From an uncultured Eubacteriales bacterium (GTDB lineage Bacteria; Bacillota; Clostridia; Christensenellales; Borkfalkiaceae): a stretch of DNA of 17,857 nt. Under the pieces are notes generated by a model, which made no database searches, was not told the DNA's origin, and was given only the letters and a program-made list of their open reading frames with translations. Position 1 is the first letter of the stretch; every line of letters starts with the position of its first letter. Location: positions 1-17,857 of the forward strand of contig URKE01000041.1 in NCBI GenBank assembly GCA_900548285.1, given 5' to 3'. A program made the translations under genes and the position numbers. Below are positions 1 to 7,384 of the stretch, piece by piece.

Positions 1-672
1 GTAGTTCCAGTGGCATAAAATTATATCTCGCGGCAATTCTGCGACTACATCGTAATACTCAAAAAAGTCATCCCACATAAGCATGGTTTTACCCATACTT
101 TTCACAAGCTCGTAGTTATGTATTACCTGAGCGAAGAAGATATCTTTTTTCGTCATGCCCGCTTTAAGACGCGCTTTACACCTCGGACATTCGGCAAACT
201 CAAAAACCTCATCCAAGCCCATGTGGATATATTCACCATGAAACACCGAGCAAATCTCCGTGATGTACGCGTCAAAAAATTTATTAAAATCCGGGTTAGA
301 AGTGCAACCTACCGAGCCGCGTTTGAATCTCTCGTTAGCCCACCCCCTGCCCTCTGTTCTCTCGTCGGCAAACTCGGAAAATTCTGCGGCTTCTTTATAT
401 TGCAATAACTTTTCGATATGATAGAAGTTTTCGAATGCGGGAATCAGTGTAAGCCCGCTTGATTCGATATACTCTACGATTTCCTTTAATTCTTCAAGCG
501 AATATGTGTCTTCTTTATCTAAAAACGTGGTCACTGTTGTTCTTATTGAACACTCAATATACAGAATAATCGTGTTATAGCCCCACTTTTTGGCGTTATC
601 CACGAAACTTTTTATAAAGTCAAATCTTTCTTTTTGTCTTCCGAGATCTAATTGTACGGCGATGATTTCCAT
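1..672 (-). CDS. GH20-like glycoside hydrolase (beta-N-acetylhexosaminidase-type), C-terminus cut by window edge
   Basis: The frame is open from an ATG at 672 to base 1 (224 codons seen, no stop), so the 3' part is missing. The protein starts almost at once with a barrel-like strand (QLDLGRQ, residues 7-13). At the end of a later strand it carries YIHMGLDEVFEF, with an Asp154-Glu155 pair in the place of the GH20 catalytic D-E motif. It also has a tryptophan-acidic stretch MLMWDDFF (197-204). In GH20 enzymes the Glu is the acid and the Asp orients the substrate acetamido group; assigning these roles here is inference. There is no signal peptide and no N-terminal GH20b domain, so it is probably cytosolic. 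A CPRC pair (162-165) follows the D-E motif. The ATG has an AAGGA site 8 bases upstream that overlaps the GH127 stop, so it is the last visible gene of the operon. Exact substrate is unknown; the family call is fairly sure. Confidence 0.72.
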   Translation of the reverse strand, partial: MEIIAVQLDLGRQKERFDFIKSFVDNAKKWGYNTIILYIECSIRTTVTTFLDKEDTYSLEELKEIVEYIESSGLTLIPAFENFYHIEKLLQYKEAAEFSEFADERTEGRGWANERFKRGSVGCTSNPDFNKFFDAYITEICSVFHGEYIHMGLDEVFEFAECPRCKARLKAGMTKKDIFFAQVIHNYELVKSMGKTMLMWDDFFEYYDVVAELPRDIILCHWNY

Positions 673-680
673 TATGTTTT

Positions 681-685
681 TCCTT
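681..685 (-). promoter_or_regulatory. Ribosome binding site of the GH20-like gene, overlapping the GH127 stop codon
   Basis: On the minus strand the sequence reads TAAGGA, 8 bases before the ATG at 672. The TAA is the GH127 stop, so ribosomes ending GH127 sit on the next start site. This supports translational coupling and fixes the start. Confidence 0.6.
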
Positions 686-2498
686 AATCGATATTCTGCC
701 AAACCGACATATTGCAATTTTCGCTATCGTAGTTTTTACCAGCCGACGAGTAATCGCAAAGCGTAATTTCGCCGTTTCGTGTTTTTATTTTTATAGTTTC
801 GTTTGTGTAGAAATCGGTATTTTTGACAAGTTTCGCAACCGCTCCGCCCGCTTTTTTCGGCACAGCGACAGGCAGCCCGAGATCTTCGCCGAATCTTTCG
901 TCTCTTGCAAGGACTATCGGACCTCTTTCGTATTCCGCCTTGCCGTTCAGAATCTTTCTTTCAACCTTCATCGGCATAGAAACGGTAACCTTATTGCCGT
1001 TTTTAACCTTAACGACGGCGTAGCCTTTTTCTTCCGCAAATTCTGTTTCTTTACCGCCTACCGACACCGAGAATTTTTTCGTCCATTTCGGTATACGCAG
1101 GAAAAGCGTTGTTTCGCCCGCGGTTTTCACCGTGATTTTCGCTTCGCCTTTTTTATAAAGGTTCGCTTTGACCGAAATCTTAACTCCCGACGATTTATCC
1201 GAGTAAACTCCGTCGTTATAAAGATTGATAAAATAGCCGTTTTCGCCTTTCGTTACGGCGACAAGCCCGAAAAGAGCCGTTCCCGCGCCGCCGATAGCCG
1301 CGCAGCAGCCGTACGATCTGCCGTTTTCCATTACCCTGAAGCCGCCAATCTTTCTTGCCCGTTGACCTAAACAAAGCGGACTGTAACTGTCAAACGGAAA
1401 CGCTTCATGCGGAACGGGTACCGCCTCTTTGCCTTTCCACACTATTCCCAAAGCGCGTTTCATTGTCTGATTTTCACTGTTAACCGCCCCGAAAAGCGCG
1501 TTATAGCCCGACCTTTCGATTACGTCGGCATATTTTGAATCGCCCGTTATCGCAAGCAATCTTGCGCAAAGTTTCATAAGCGTCACCGTAACGCAGGTTT
1601 CCTGCATAACGCCCTCTGTTTGCTCGGTTTGCTTAACCGTAGAATTGTCGAAAAGTTCGTGCGTGCAACCGCAGCAACCTATAACAGTATAGTCGCTTTC
1701 AAGAACCATGTCAACGAAATTGATTACGGTTTCGAGGTCGCCTTTATTGCCCTTTACGGTGTAATATTCCAAAAGTCCCTCAAAACAACTCATCATCTCA
1801 TATGCTTTTGTATGATTGAATTCAAAAGGGAATTTCTCTTTGGTTTTACAAAGGCTTATTATGTCCTGATCCTTAGAAAAGCCCGTGCCGATGATATATT
1901 CGGAAAAATCAAGATATCTCTTTTCGCCTGTAAGTTCGTAGAGTTTCACGAACGGTTCTAAAATCGAACAGGAATTCATACCGCCGTAAATGTTGGTCGT
2001 GTCGTAAATTTCGACTTTGCCTCTTCCTCTGCCGACCTTTTTTATAATATAATCGGCATGCTTTTTAAGCGCTTTCGTTATTTTTTTAACAAGCCCTTTA
2101 TTTTTGCATATATCGATATAGTAAAGAAAGCCGAGCATGGCGTATTTACGCGACCACATATCCCACGCCTTGAACTCGTATTGCAAATCATAGGTGGAAA
2201 ATCTGCCGTTTTTCTCCTCGGTGGTAAGCATATCTTTTATGCTTTCGGTTATTTCGGCGTAAAGTTTTGCGTTTCCCGTAGCCTTATATGTAAGACAAGC
2301 CGCGCGCATAAGTTTACCCCAGAATTCGCCCCGCCAGCCGCCGTCTTCGCCGTCGGGCTTAGTTCTGAACTGATTGACCGTGAGTTTCCATAAATCCTTA
2401 TCCGAAAACTGCTTGTCTATGGTGTATTTAATCATTTCGCCGGGATATCCCTTGGTTAACGTTTGCCCCGCCGCGGGGAATTTCATAATTTTTTCCAT
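684..2498 (-). CDS. GH127-type (DUF1680) beta-L-arabinofuranosidase
   Basis: This 604-residue protein matches the DUF1680/GH127 pattern, with WRGEFWGKLMRAA (55-67) at the start of an alpha/alpha barrel. It keeps the unusual thiol-zinc active site known from Bifidobacterium HypBA1: a Glu in HELFD (E281), Glu and Cys in QETC (E300, C302), and a Cys pair in SYGCC (C398, C399). In the known enzyme one Cys of the pair is the nucleophile, three Cys and one Glu bind zinc, and another Glu is the acid/base. All equivalents are present, so it is probably active. C-terminal beta-sandwich modules follow from about residue 420. There is no signal peptide, so cytosolic removal of terminal beta-L-arabinofuranose is likely. 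GH146 and related families share this fold, so the exact family number is less sure. The start lies 5 bases after the GH95 stop, with only a weak GAGAAG upstream; an ATG four codons in (2484-2486) is an alternative start. Confidence 0.85.
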   Translation of the reverse strand: MEKIMKFPAAGQTLTKGYPGEMIKYTIDKQFSDKDLWKLTVNQFRTKPDGEDGGWRGEFWGKLMRAACLTYKATGNAKLYAEITESIKDMLTTEEKNGRFSTYDLQYEFKAWDMWSRKYAMLGFLYYIDICKNKGLVKKITKALKKHADYIIKKVGRGRGKVEIYDTTNIYGGMNSCSILEPFVKLYELTGEKRYLDFSEYIIGTGFSKDQDIISLCKTKEKFPFEFNHTKAYEMMSCFEGLLEYYTVKGNKGDLETVINFVDMVLESDYTVIGCCGCTHELFDNSTVKQTEQTEGVMQETCVTVTLMKLCARLLAITGDSKYADVIERSGYNALFGAVNSENQTMKRALGIVWKGKEAVPVPHEAFPFDSYSPLCLGQRARKIGGFRVMENGRSYGCCAAIGGAGTALFGLVAVTKGENGYFINLYNDGVYSDKSSGVKISVKANLYKKGEAKITVKTAGETTLFLRIPKWTKKFSVSVGGKETEFAEEKGYAVVKVKNGNKVTVSMPMKVERKILNGKAEYERGPIVLARDERFGEDLGLPVAVPKKAGGAVAKLVKNTDFYTNETIKIKTRNGEITLCDYSSAGKNYDSENCNMSVWQNID

Positions 2499-2503
2499 AT
2501 TCG

Positions 2504-5098
2504 TTACTTCTCTATATTAAGGTTATTTACTTTAAGTCTATAAGCATATCTCTCTTTTTCGAGTTCGCTTGCGGGATTCAAAAACGCCAACGCGCCGTTT
2601 CCTCTGCCGCGTTTATCGCTGCCCGATAAAACAAGTTTATATGTAAGCCTTGCCTTGTTGCTTTCGGAAAGATCGCCGTCGGTAAACTCGCCGCTTTTCG
2701 ATTTTCCTATAAACGTATATTTCGTCTCGCTGTTTTCCGCGCGGAAAATATCGTATTCGTTTCCGTCGTTTTTCCACTCGAGTTTAACGCCGTTTTTTTG
2801 CCATTTTGCAACAAAATCTCGCGCTATAGGTCGATTATCACGCTTTTTAAAACCTGATAGACAATATTTTTCGCCCGCCGTCGTATTGAATATCACCTTG
2901 CCGTCGGCGTGTTTTACGGGTATCTCACAACCGTTATTACAGACGGATATTCCGTCCGTTTCGCCGCCGTAATAAAGAGTTATCTGTTCGCCTTTAAACG
3001 AGATAATCTCGCAGTTTTCTATAATTCCGTTTTTATAATCGAGCGAAACCTCGAAATTTCCTCTCGCTTTCAAGCCTTTGAAACTTATGTTTTGCCATTT
3101 TTCGGGAATCGACGGAAGAAGCGAAATATATCCGCCGTGGCTTTGCAAAAGCATTTCGGTAATCCCCGCCGTCGCGCCGAAATTACCGTCTATCTGAAAA
3201 GGCGGGTGAACGTCCCATAAATTAGGGTGCGTTCTCGTTTTCAGAAGGTTTTGCAATAAAATATATGCGTGATCGCCCTCGCCCGTTCTCGCCCTCGAAC
3301 AAAGCCTGTGCGCGAGCGCCCAGCCCGTCGATTCGTCGCCGCGATAATCGAGCGTTATTTTCGCCGCGTCTAACGTTGCGGGGGTGTCGCTCGTTATCTG
3401 TTCGCCCGGCATAAGCGCGACTAATTGCGACAAATGCCTGTGCTTCGCCTCGCCTATCTCGCCGTAAAAATGCTCCTCGTCGTATTCCTTGATTTGCCCG
3501 CTGTAGCCCACCCGTATTGCGTCGAGCGAATTTATATTCTCCTCTTCGTAGCGGGTGATTTCGTCCGAAACCCCGAGAATTTTTGACATTCTGAGGTCGT
3601 CCTCGAATACTTCTTTAACCATTTGCTGATCGAAAGAACAGCCGACCGTGTGATAATATTGCTGATATTTATGTTCGTTCACCCATTCGCCCGACAAAAT
3701 CTGCTCGGGAGAAGCCGAAAAAGAACACAGTTTTCTGCCGTCGTAATCTTTTAAAGTCCTTTTCAGAAACTTCGCCATGCCGTGTACCGCCGGATAGGCG
3801 TAATTCTTCAAAAATTCCTCGTCGCGGGTAAAATCGTAAGCGTCGTAAAACATTTTTGCGGTAAGTCCGCCCGTTCCCGGCCCCGAATGACTGTTCGGGT
3901 TTTTGCCCTCAATTTCATAGCAAAACGCGCCCGTGCCGATTATCCAGCCGCAGTCGCCGTCCGCGTTTTCGGGGTTGGTTTCCGCAATCCACGCCTTTGC
4001 GTTTTTTTCCGCTTCGGAAAGATATGACTTAAAAAAGTCCGCGTAAGCGTCGAACGCTTCGGCAATGTTTGCCGAAAAAGCGTGCCAGTAGTTCATCTGA
4101 ATGTTGATATTATGCCAGAATCCGCTTCCCCACGGCGATTTATCATGAACCGTCCACACTCCCTGAAGCGAAGCGGGCGGCGTTCCTTTTCTCGACGAGG
4201 ATATAAGCAGATATCTGCCGTACTGATAGTATATTTCTTCTAAATAAGGCTCGGCGTTCCCCTCTCGGTAAGACTGTAAAAGTTCGTCGGTCGCCCGCCC
4301 GTCGTCCGTTCCGCCAAGGTCTAATTCAACCCTGTTCATAAGAGACGAAAAGTCGTCTGTGTGCCGTTTTAAAAGCGTTTCATAGCCGAGTTTTAAGGCA
4401 TTTTCAAGCCGAGCCGAAACCTTTTCCGTTGGATCGTCCCCAACCGCCTTATGCATTGAAAACGCTTCGGAGCAAAGCCTGTAAGAAGTGTCGAACACAA
4501 CGTAAATATCCGCGTATAAGGCGTTTATTACGGTGATTTGCCCGTTTTCGCATCTCTTTTTGCCGTCGGTTACGACCGCGACTTTTGCAATATATTTAAG
4601 ATCTCTCGAAGGGAGAGTTCCGCGCGCGACAAGCTCAAACTTATCGCCTTCCGTGAATACCTCGCCCGTTCTTCCGCCTTCGTCGAGCGGTCTTTCGCCG
4701 AGATAGGGTATCACGATTTTTACCCCCAAATCTCTCGGCTTTGCAAATTCCGCGCGGTAAACGAAAACGTTGTCGGGATAACTGAAAAACGCTTTTCTTT
4801 TTACCGAGCCGAAATCGGAAAGATATTCGGAATAAGCGATGCCCGTCCTTAAATCGAGACCGCGTTCGTAATCTCTCGCCTTGTCGTTAAAATCGACGTG
4901 AAGTTCGAGAAAATTCGACACGCCGCCCAAACGAAAAGTGTTTGCGAAAGCGTTCGTAGTAAACTGAACGCGCTCTTCGTCGTATCCTCCGAAAACGCTC
5001 GCGCCGCTATAGCCGTTACCTATCGGCAAAGAATATTTTTCCCAACCCTCGTTGTTTCTTTCGGCGGGAGTTTTATACATTAGTTTTAGTTCTTTCAA
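2504..5098 (-). CDS. GH95 alpha-L-fucosidase (or alpha-L-galactosidase) with FN3-like C-terminal module
   Basis: This 864-residue protein opens with the GH95 N-terminal signature (SLPIGNGYSGASVFGG, 23-38). Its alpha/alpha-barrel carries HNINIQMNYW (329-338), SASPEQ (461-466), HRHLSQL (553-559) and FQIDGNFG (634-641). By comparison with Bifidobacterium AfcA, N330 and N332 with D637 would activate water and E465 would be the acid, so all catalytic residues appear present. GH95 inverting enzymes release alpha-1,2-linked L-fucose; some members act on alpha-L-galactose. Residues about 755-850 form an extra tail with a fibronectin-III-like pattern (VKLEWKNDG, then YDIFRAE). No signal peptide is seen, so it is probably cytosolic. 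The start used is TTG at 5098. It adds KELKL before MYKTPAE and restores the first strand normal for the family; ATG at 5080 is the alternative. The upstream site is weak (AGAGAAG). Confidence 0.9.
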   Translation of the reverse strand: MKELKLMYKTPAERNNEGWEKYSLPIGNGYSGASVFGGYDEERVQFTTNAFANTFRLGGVSNFLELHVDFNDKARDYERGLDLRTGIAYSEYLSDFGSVKRKAFFSYPDNVFVYRAEFAKPRDLGVKIVIPYLGERPLDEGGRTGEVFTEGDKFELVARGTLPSRDLKYIAKVAVVTDGKKRCENGQITVINALYADIYVVFDTSYRLCSEAFSMHKAVGDDPTEKVSARLENALKLGYETLLKRHTDDFSSLMNRVELDLGGTDDGRATDELLQSYREGNAEPYLEEIYYQYGRYLLISSSRKGTPPASLQGVWTVHDKSPWGSGFWHNINIQMNYWHAFSANIAEAFDAYADFFKSYLSEAEKNAKAWIAETNPENADGDCGWIIGTGAFCYEIEGKNPNSHSGPGTGGLTAKMFYDAYDFTRDEEFLKNYAYPAVHGMAKFLKRTLKDYDGRKLCSFSASPEQILSGEWVNEHKYQQYYHTVGCSFDQQMVKEVFEDDLRMSKILGVSDEITRYEEENINSLDAIRVGYSGQIKEYDEEHFYGEIGEAKHRHLSQLVALMPGEQITSDTPATLDAAKITLDYRGDESTGWALAHRLCSRARTGEGDHAYILLQNLLKTRTHPNLWDVHPPFQIDGNFGATAGITEMLLQSHGGYISLLPSIPEKWQNISFKGLKARGNFEVSLDYKNGIIENCEIISFKGEQITLYYGGETDGISVCNNGCEIPVKHADGKVIFNTTAGEKYCLSGFKKRDNRPIARDFVAKWQKNGVKLEWKNDGNEYDIFRAENSETKYTFIGKSKSGEFTDGDLSESNKARLTYKLVLSGSDKRGRGNGALAFLNPASELEKERYAYRLKVNNLNIEK

Positions 5099-5148
5099 AT
5101 TCTTCTCTTATTTCGGATATTATTTTGCAACGCCGAAATTTCGGGCTT
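5096..5148 (-). pseudogene. Apparent remnant of a GH2-like gene 3' end plus leader
   Basis: This stretch aligns by eye with 7330-7384, which holds the last codons of the GH2 gene and the leader of GH3. I count 42 identical of 53 paired bases with one 2-base gap. In the intact copy the frame ends SPEFWRAAKEYLK then stop. Here the matching frame carries the 2-base loss and a GAA to TAA change, so it no longer codes. It looks like a scar of a lost gene that once ended upstream of GH95. Chance similarity or a shared RNA element are alternatives. Confidence 0.5.
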
Positions 5149-5155
5149 ATCCGAA
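5112..5155. other. Nested inverted repeat in the GH3-GH95 spacer
   Basis: An outer 7-base inverted repeat, TTCGGAT (5112-5118) with ATCCGAA (5149-5155), encloses a perfect 12-base palindrome CCGAAATTTCGG (5133-5144). The transcript could fold here in the only long spacer of the array. There is no clear U-run after the stem, so I do not call it a terminator. It may affect mRNA stability or the expression of GH95 relative to GH3. Confidence 0.45.
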
Positions 5156-5164
5156 TTTCTCGTT

Positions 5165-7324
5165 TTAATCGATAAGTTCGAAATCGGCTTTCAAACAATC
5201 GCGGGAATTTCCGCCGACAAATAATTCGAATTTGCCCGTTTCTGCCGCAAACTCTCCGCCGTCGGTGTAAAATTTCAACGTTTCTTCCGTAATTTCAAAA
5301 GTTATAAGCTTTTTCTCGCCCGCTTTTAAGAAAACTCTTTCGTAGCCTTTCAGTTCCTTAACGGGGCGAACGACGGAAGCGAACAAATCGCGCAGATACC
5401 ATTGAACGGTTTCGTATCCGCCGAATTTTCCAACGTTTTTCAACTTCACGCTCGCCGTGATTTTTCCGCCGCGATTAAGTTTTTTTGCCGACAACTTTAA
5501 GTCCGAATACTCGAATTTCGTGTACGAAAGTCCGTAACCGAAAGGATAAAGCGGAGAATTATATTCGTCATCATAACCTGAGCGGAATCTTTCGTCACTA
5601 TAAAAAGACGGAATGTCTTTCCGTTTCGGTCTTGCCGTCGAAAAATGATTGTAATAAATCGGACACTGCCCCACAGAGCGCGGAAAACTCATAACCGTTT
5701 TTCCGCAAGGGTTGGCTTTACCGTATATGAGATTTGCAATAGCGTTTCCGCCTTCGGTGCCCGGTTGCCAGACGTACAAAATCGCGTCGGCAAGCTTCTC
5801 GACGTCGCTGAGCGCAAGCGGTCTGCCGCCGAACACGACGAGCGCAAGCGGCTTGTTCAATTTATGAAGGCGGGCGATGAACTTACGCTGAATTCCGGGG
5901 ATACGGATATCCGTGCGCGAATGAGCTTCGCCCGAATTCAGCATATGCTCGCCGACGCACGCCACTATAAAATCTGCGTCTTTGCACACCTTTTCCGCCT
6001 CTTCAAACCCGCTTTCGTCAATATCGAACAACTTCCATGAGCAACCGCGCGCGCACGGTACAGCGTGTTTTAAAAGTTTTTCAACGCCTTCTTTAACGCT
6101 TACGGTATCTTCCATACGTGCTTTTTTCGACCAGTTGCCTATAATTTCGCGCTCCTCGACAAAAGGACCTACAAACGCAACTTTCGCGTTTTCCCTTAAG
6201 GGAAGTATTCCGTTGTTTTTCAACAAAACGCAACTCTCTTCCGCTGCTTTTCTCGCCAAATCTCTCGTACTTTGCGAAAGCGTAATTTCGTCTCTTTTCT
6301 TAGTGTCGGTGTATCTGTCGGGATTTTCGTACATACCGAGTTTATTTTTCAGTTCAAGAACACGCAAAACCGACTCGTCGAGTTTTTCTTCGGATACAAC
6401 GCCCTCCCGAACGAGTTTCGGCAAAAGCCCCGCATAAACGGACGAACCCATTTCGATATCGAGTCCGCTTTCTATCGAAACGCGCGCGCAGTCCTCGCCG
6501 GTAGCGCAATAACCGTGTTCATAAAGCTCCTCAACCGAGCTATAATCGGAAATAACAACGCCGTCGAAGCCCCATTCTTTACGAAGCATATCGACCATAA
6601 TGTCCTTATGCCCCAAAATCGGCTTGCCGTTTAAGAGGTTAAACGAACTCATAAACATTTCGGGGTTCTCTTTAAGGCACTCCCTATACGGGCGCAAATA
6701 GTATTCGCGCAGATTCCGGTCGGAAATATCGGTCGTATTATATTCTTTCCCCGCCTCGGCGGCTCCGTAACCTGCAAAGTGCTTCACGCAACAGGCAATT
6801 CCGCCCTTGTGATAACCACGGATCGTCGCTTTGCCGACTTCTCCGCCCCAATACGGATCTTCGCCGCCGCTTTCCATAACTCTGCCCCAACGCGCGTCGC
6901 GGACTAAATCTACCATAGGCGAAAAGGTAACGTCTATACCGTCGTATTTCGCTTCGGTTGCGGCAAGCTCCGCACAATCCGCGATAAGCGAGGTGTCGAA
7001 ACTGCAAGACAGAGCGACAGGCACGGGATAAACCGTTCTGTAACCGTGGATTACGTCTAACATTATCGGAAGAGGATCGTCTATCCCCTTTTCCTTGCGC
7101 TTTTTACGGATAGATTGAACCGCTTCGGCGTTCGGGGCATTTAAAATCGTACCGATACGCCACAACGACTCGCGTTCTACACTGCCTAAATGGCTGAAGC
7201 CCGTCACGATCTTTTCCTGATTGTCGTCCAGCTCATATGAGGGGAACTGCGTTAATTGCAACGCTTTTTCTTCCAAACTCATTTCCGATATTATTTTTTT
7301 CAGTTCTTTGCGGTTTTTACTCAT
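5165..7324 (-). CDS. GH3 family beta-glycosidase (beta-glucosidase/xylosidase type)
   Basis: This 719-residue protein has the full three-domain GH3 layout. An (alpha/beta)8 domain (about 10-340) carries the LDVIHG region (89-94), the KHFAGYG substrate loop (181-187) and the nucleophile motif GVVISDYSS (D260). The alpha/beta sandwich (about 355-550) has SGEAHSR with the probable acid/base E466, followed by IPGIQ. A C-terminal FN3-like domain (about 600-715) is marked by ELKGYERVFLKAGE (657-670). The family retains anomeric configuration and removes terminal beta-linked glucose, xylose or similar sugars; the specificity cannot be read from the sequence. With no signal peptide it should act in the cytosol on imported oligosaccharides. 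It starts at an ATG 17 bases after the GH2 stop, with only a weak AGAGAA upstream. Confidence 0.93.
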   Translation of the reverse strand: MSKNRKELKKIISEMSLEEKALQLTQFPSYELDDNQEKIVTGFSHLGSVERESLWRIGTILNAPNAEAVQSIRKKRKEKGIDDPLPIMLDVIHGYRTVYPVPVALSCSFDTSLIADCAELAATEAKYDGIDVTFSPMVDLVRDARWGRVMESGGEDPYWGGEVGKATIRGYHKGGIACCVKHFAGYGAAEAGKEYNTTDISDRNLREYYLRPYRECLKENPEMFMSSFNLLNGKPILGHKDIMVDMLRKEWGFDGVVISDYSSVEELYEHGYCATGEDCARVSIESGLDIEMGSSVYAGLLPKLVREGVVSEEKLDESVLRVLELKNKLGMYENPDRYTDTKKRDEITLSQSTRDLARKAAEESCVLLKNNGILPLRENAKVAFVGPFVEEREIIGNWSKKARMEDTVSVKEGVEKLLKHAVPCARGCSWKLFDIDESGFEEAEKVCKDADFIVACVGEHMLNSGEAHSRTDIRIPGIQRKFIARLHKLNKPLALVVFGGRPLALSDVEKLADAILYVWQPGTEGGNAIANLIYGKANPCGKTVMSFPRSVGQCPIYYNHFSTARPKRKDIPSFYSDERFRSGYDDEYNSPLYPFGYGLSYTKFEYSDLKLSAKKLNRGGKITASVKLKNVGKFGGYETVQWYLRDLFASVVRPVKELKGYERVFLKAGEKKLITFEITEETLKFYTDGGEFAAETGKFELFVGGNSRDCLKADFELID

Positions 7325-7329
7325 ATTGC

Positions 7330-7384
7330 TAAATTTTTCTCTTATTTCAGGTATTCTTTTGCCGCGCGCCAGAATTCAGGGCTT
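7330..7384 (-). repeat. Intact partner of the spacer scar at 5096-5148
   Basis: This segment covers the last 14 codons of the GH2 gene and the leader before GH3. It is similar to 5096-5148 in the spacer before GH95 (see that entry). Similarity stops near both downstream start codons, as expected if a gene end plus its leader had been duplicated. Confidence 0.5.

Noticed and set aside
118..408. Plus-strand open frame of 96 codons near the left edge
   Set aside because: It is antisense to the GH20-like gene, whose open frame runs unbroken through this region with the conserved D-E motif.
684..2498. GH127 as an inactive homolog
   Set aside because: All Cys and Glu positions expected for the thiol-zinc site are present (E281, E300, C302, C398, C399).
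5112..5155. Rho-independent terminator between GH3 and GH95
   Set aside because: The inverted repeats are AU-rich in part and not followed by a U-run on the minus strand, and the operon clearly continues with GH95.
5645..6634. Three overlapping plus-strand open frames
   Set aside because: All are antisense to the well-supported GH3 gene. Their residue patterns are those of reverse-complement codons, not of a protein family.
6738..7007. Minus-strand 89-codon frame inside GH3
   Set aside because: It is an arginine-rich off-frame reading within the GH3 catalytic domain, with no start signal of its own.
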